From Terrimonas pollutisoli (GTDB lineage: Bacteria; Bacteroidota; Bacteroidia; Chitinophagales; Chitinophagaceae), in contig NZ_JARKNA010000003.1 of NCBI RefSeq assembly GCF_029360765.1, positions 186,001-250,000 of the forward strand: a stretch of 64,000 nucleotides of DNA. The letters are read 5' to 3'. The notes beneath the pieces are model-generated. The model worked only from the letters and a program-made list of their open reading frames with translations, searched no databases and had not been told where the DNA came from. The position numbers were made by a program, and so were the translations under genes. Shown here one piece after another: positions 61,988 to 64,000 of this stretch (its first letter is position 1; the number at the start of each line of letters is the position of its first letter).

Positions 61988-62935
61988 TTATAATTCAAGC
62001 GCCATTTGAATATTGCAGCGTTCGTAGGGTGTCGGATGGCCAGCAATTTTTTTAAAACCTAATTTGTAATAAAGGTTAATGGCAGGCTTAAGAATAGTAT
62101 TACTTTCCAGGTACAATTTTTTAGCGCCAAGCGATTTTGCCTTTTCAATGATCGCCTGTCCCAATAGCCAGCCAATATTTTTGCCTTGTACTTTGGGAGA
62201 TACGGCCATTTTAGCCAGTTCATAATCATAATACGGGTCGTCCATTTTAATAAGTGCGCAAACACCAACGGGCTCTTCGTCGTATAAAGCCACCAATATT
62301 TTGCCGCCCTTGTCTAAAATATACTCTTTAGGATGGTCCAATGCTTTGTAATCAGCTTTCTCCATTTTAAAAAAAGTGGTAATCCACTCTTCATTAAGCT
62401 TTCTAAAAGCATCAGCGTAGATTGGCTTGTACGGTACAATCTTTACCTTTCTGCTTTCACGTTGTTTCTTTTGTTCCAGTACATACTGAAACAAGCTTTT
62501 GCGGTTTAATAGAAATTCCCATTCTTCGATGGCTTTCCAAAGATCATGTTGTGTATTACCTGATATAGCTTCTACTGCATTTGTTACATCCATATACTGC
62601 TCTTTGATCTTCTCTGTCAATTCCTTGCCTTTTTTTGACAGGCTTATCACATTCTTACGTCCGTCTTGCTTATCCTTTTTTTCTGTTATTAAACCTTTCT
62701 TAGACATTTCAGTAACGATTTTACTAACCGAGGGATGAGAATGCCCGATTTGCTGGGCAATCTCTGTAATCGTAAAACTTTCCTGTGAGAGAGCATGAAA
62801 AACAGGAAACCATTTCGGTTGTAAGTCTATATTGTAAAGTTTGTAAATGCCGGCAGCATCGGTTGTTATTTTATCTGTAAGCAGGCGAAGGCGGCTGCCA
62901 ATTGCCATTTTCCCGAGTTGATTGAAAAACTCCAT
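61988..62935 (-). CDS. MarR-GNAT fusion regulator/acetyltransferase
   Basis: 315 residues. MarR winged helix 1-150 (FTITEIAQQIGHSHPSVSKIVTEMSKKGLITEKKDKQDGRKNVISLSKKG) fused to a GNAT domain 165-315 (AVSPKVQGKNIGWLLGQAIIEKAKSLGAKKLYLESNTILKPAINLYYKLGFKK), whose QGKNIGWLLG matches the acetyl-CoA loop. Such fusions are known in Bacteroidota. Two tandem palindromes precede its start and probably autoregulate it. Confidence 0.93.
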   Translation of the reverse strand: MEFFNQLGKMAIGSRLRLLTDKITTDAAGIYKLYNIDLQPKWFPVFHALSQESFTITEIAQQIGHSHPSVSKIVTEMSKKGLITEKKDKQDGRKNVISLSKKGKELTEKIKEQYMDVTNAVEAISGNTQHDLWKAIEEWEFLLNRKSLFQYVLEQKKQRESRKVKIVPYKPIYADAFRKLNEEWITTFFKMEKADYKALDHPKEYILDKGGKILVALYDEEPVGVCALIKMDDPYYDYELAKMAVSPKVQGKNIGWLLGQAIIEKAKSLGAKKLYLESNTILKPAINLYYKLGFKKIAGHPTPYERCNIQMALEL

Positions 62936-62940
62936 TTATA

Positions 62941-62973
62941 GTAACTGTTTACGTAACTGATTACGCAAATGTA
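62941..62973 (-). promoter_or_regulatory. MarR-GNAT promoter with tandem operators
   Basis: GTAACTGTTTAC (62941-62952) and GTAACTGATTAC (62953-62964) are adjacent, each a GTAA-N4-TTAC palindrome. On the minus strand a consensus -7 box TACATTTG (62966-62973) lies immediately upstream, so the operators cover the transcription start; same architecture as the TetR promoter at 3227. Confidence 0.75.
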
Positions 62974-63026
62974 TATGTTTTTTTATTCCGTCGAATAAGG
63001 TTTAAATTATGGAGTAGGTATTATAA

Positions 63027-63293
63027 TTGGCAAATCATTTCTATAAGCTTGATGTACAACGCATGATAGCTCCATTCTTTCAAAAAAGAGATATTTCAAA
63101 GAATGGTAATCCGGCAAATTCTGATGCTGTGGATTTGGAAAGAAGCACCGTGCTGGCCTTATTATACAGGGTTTTGCATGATGGTCAACGACAGCATGCT
63201 TCGTACCGTCAACTGACGGGAATGGCGATGCGATTGCTAAAGGAAGGAGAGAGTATTGCCGAAAGGGGAGAACAGCTTAGTCGTTTATATTGA
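63027..63293 (+). CDS. Hypothetical protein, up to 88 aa
   Basis: Starts with TTG 63027 or ATG 63063 (MIAPFFQKRDISKNG). Helical, charged C-terminal half (VDLERSTVLALLYRVLHDGQRQHASYRQLTGMAMRLLKEGESIAERGEQL). No family known; moderate support only. Confidence 0.45.
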   Translation: MANHFYKLDVQRMIAPFFQKRDISKNGNPANSDAVDLERSTVLALLYRVLHDGQRQHASYRQLTGMAMRLLKEGESIAERGEQLSRLY

Positions 63294-63335
63294 CCTGTAT
63301 TGTTACCTATGAACAATGAAGTCTAAAGAAGAGAA

Positions 63336-63635
63336 TCAACGGGTGTGGCCGGGAGCAGGCGGTTTTTCATTCAATTGTATTAGTTCCGCAAATTCTGGCT
63401 CGAGTGAATAGAGCAAGGCCGGTAAACGTCCCTCGGTTATTTTCCATTCGCCTGATTTATTACTGTGCATTCTAAATTTGATATCCCTTTCAGCCAGGTG
63501 AACTAAAATATGATACCAGGGATCAAAACTTGAAGAAAGTACTCTTGTGAATTCAAAGTGATAGCCCCTGAATGTTCTTGCCAAAAAATCTTTCATGGTA
63601 AAAGTTTGATTGAACGGGTCGGCAGTCATCTGCAA
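63336..63635 (-). CDS. Hypothetical protein, 99 aa
   Basis: Reads MQMTADPFNQTFTMKDFLARTFRGYHFEFTRVLSSSFDPWYHILVHLAERDIKFRMHSNKSGEWKITEGRLP. Soluble, no signal. Sequence resembles small alpha/beta proteins; not recognised. Downstream of the histidine kinase on the same strand, 70 bp away. Confidence 0.6.
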   Translation of the reverse strand: MQMTADPFNQTFTMKDFLARTFRGYHFEFTRVLSSSFDPWYHILVHLAERDIKFRMHSNKSGEWKITEGRLPALLYSLEPEFAELIQLNEKPPAPGHTR

Positions 63636-63705
63636 GGTAACCTAATTAAGCCAGTGGCCAGAAAATAGATTTATTGACCTCGTTGTTTACCGGGCCGGAT
63701 TATTA

Positions 63706-64000
63706 TCATAGTAGCGGGATCGTAACAGATAATATACATCCTTTTCCGGGAGCAGAAATAAATTGGGCAGCCCCATTGTACGATTCTACACGGTTGATAA
63801 TATTGGTAAGGCCAATCCCGTTTCTTTTCTGCCTCGTGTTGAAACCAATACCATTGTCTTCAATGGACATAGCTACAGCTCCCGGATCTTTTTTTATTTG
63901 TACCACTACCTTGTTCGCCTTCGCATGTTTTTGTATGTTGCTCAGTTGCTCCTGAGCTATCCGGAAAAAAGTTTCTTTAATGGCAGGAGGCATTCCTTTA
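63706..64000 (-). CDS. NarL-system type histidine kinase, C-terminal part only
   Basis: ATPase end of a HisKA_3-type (NarX/DegS class) sensor kinase; the frame stays open to the window edge. FRIAQEQLSNIQKHAKANKVVVQI is the N-box of this class, DNGIGFN the G1 box, NGIGLTNIINRVESYNGAAQF the G2 region. Partner regulator not in the window. Confidence 0.9.
   Translation of the reverse strand, partial: KGMPPAIKETFFRIAQEQLSNIQKHAKANKVVVQIKKDPGAVAMSIEDNGIGFNTRQKRNGIGLTNIINRVESYNGAAQFISAPGKGCILSVTIPLL

Noticed and set aside
1..64000. tRNA, rRNA or CRISPR loci
   Set aside because: No T-loop-like motifs in a cloverleaf context, no rRNA sequence and no regularly spaced direct repeats with unique spacers were seen; the heptamer arrays have no spacers.

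Overview
The window is chromosomal DNA of a member of the Bacteroidota, most likely the Chitinophagaceae or a close relative. The evidence is TAnnTTTG-type -7 promoter elements, a SusC/TonB-type receptor and a free TonB plug protein, a 7TMR-DISM histidine kinase, LytTR regulation, a split YbhF-type exporter, homogentisate dioxygenase of Bacteroidota length, and families of short intergenic repeats (heptamer arrays, CCCCTTTAGGGG elements, ACACGGAT elements). Base composition is moderate, with clearly AT-richer accessory islands around 42-45 kb and 55 kb. I saw no rRNA, tRNA or CRISPR array.

Layout. 0-3.1 kb: end of an arginase-family gene, a VOC protein, a small phosphoesterase and homogentisate dioxygenase. 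3.2-10.4 kb: a TetR-controlled exporter operon (TetR, TolC, HlyD, two ATPases, two ABC-2 permeases) with two matching palindromic operators and four copies of a short repeat, three of them inside coding sequence. 10.4-15.0 kb: the alpha ribosomal-protein operon infA-rpmJ-rpsM-rpsK-rpsD-rpoA-rplQ. It is cut off from the rest of the ribosomal superoperon, starts from its own promoter, and has wide spacers filled with repeats and a pseudoknot-like leader before rpsD. 15-25 kb: DUF2167 protein, PEP carboxylase, porin plus ammonium transporter, SSB, Ldh-family dehydrogenase, aspartokinase. 25-37.8 kb: a plug-domain protein, GH16 glucanase, and a regulated catabolic locus. In that locus a 7TMR-DISM kinase and a LytTR regulator diverge, and a LytTR-type direct repeat precedes a symporter, two hydrolases, a TonB receptor, an acyl-CoA ligase and an SDR. 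38-42 kb: VOC gene with a tandemly duplicated tail, an amino-sugar deaminase plus PfkB kinase pair, and a dihaem cytochrome c.

42-45 kb is the most unusual island. It holds a two-gene unit of a phosphoribosyltransferase overlapping a divergent DprA/SLOG protein, next to an orphan gene. Each unit is followed by a related non-coding repeat, and a third copy of the repeat lies at 55.1 kb behind another accessory unit (DUF6794 gene plus a 48-residue ORF). This looks like a set of exchangeable gene cassettes carrying a candidate conflict system.

45-64 kb is a mosaic of a voltage-gated channel, a beta-helix lipoprotein, a class III cyclase/TPR protein, an ECF sigma factor with a membrane partner, AraC regulators, a vanadium-haloperoxidase-like protein made of two repeated halves, a GH63-type glucosidase, a methyltransferase, a MarR-GNAT fusion with tandem operators, and the end of a NarL-type histidine kinase. 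Three decayed gene fragments with readable protein sequence lie between these genes.
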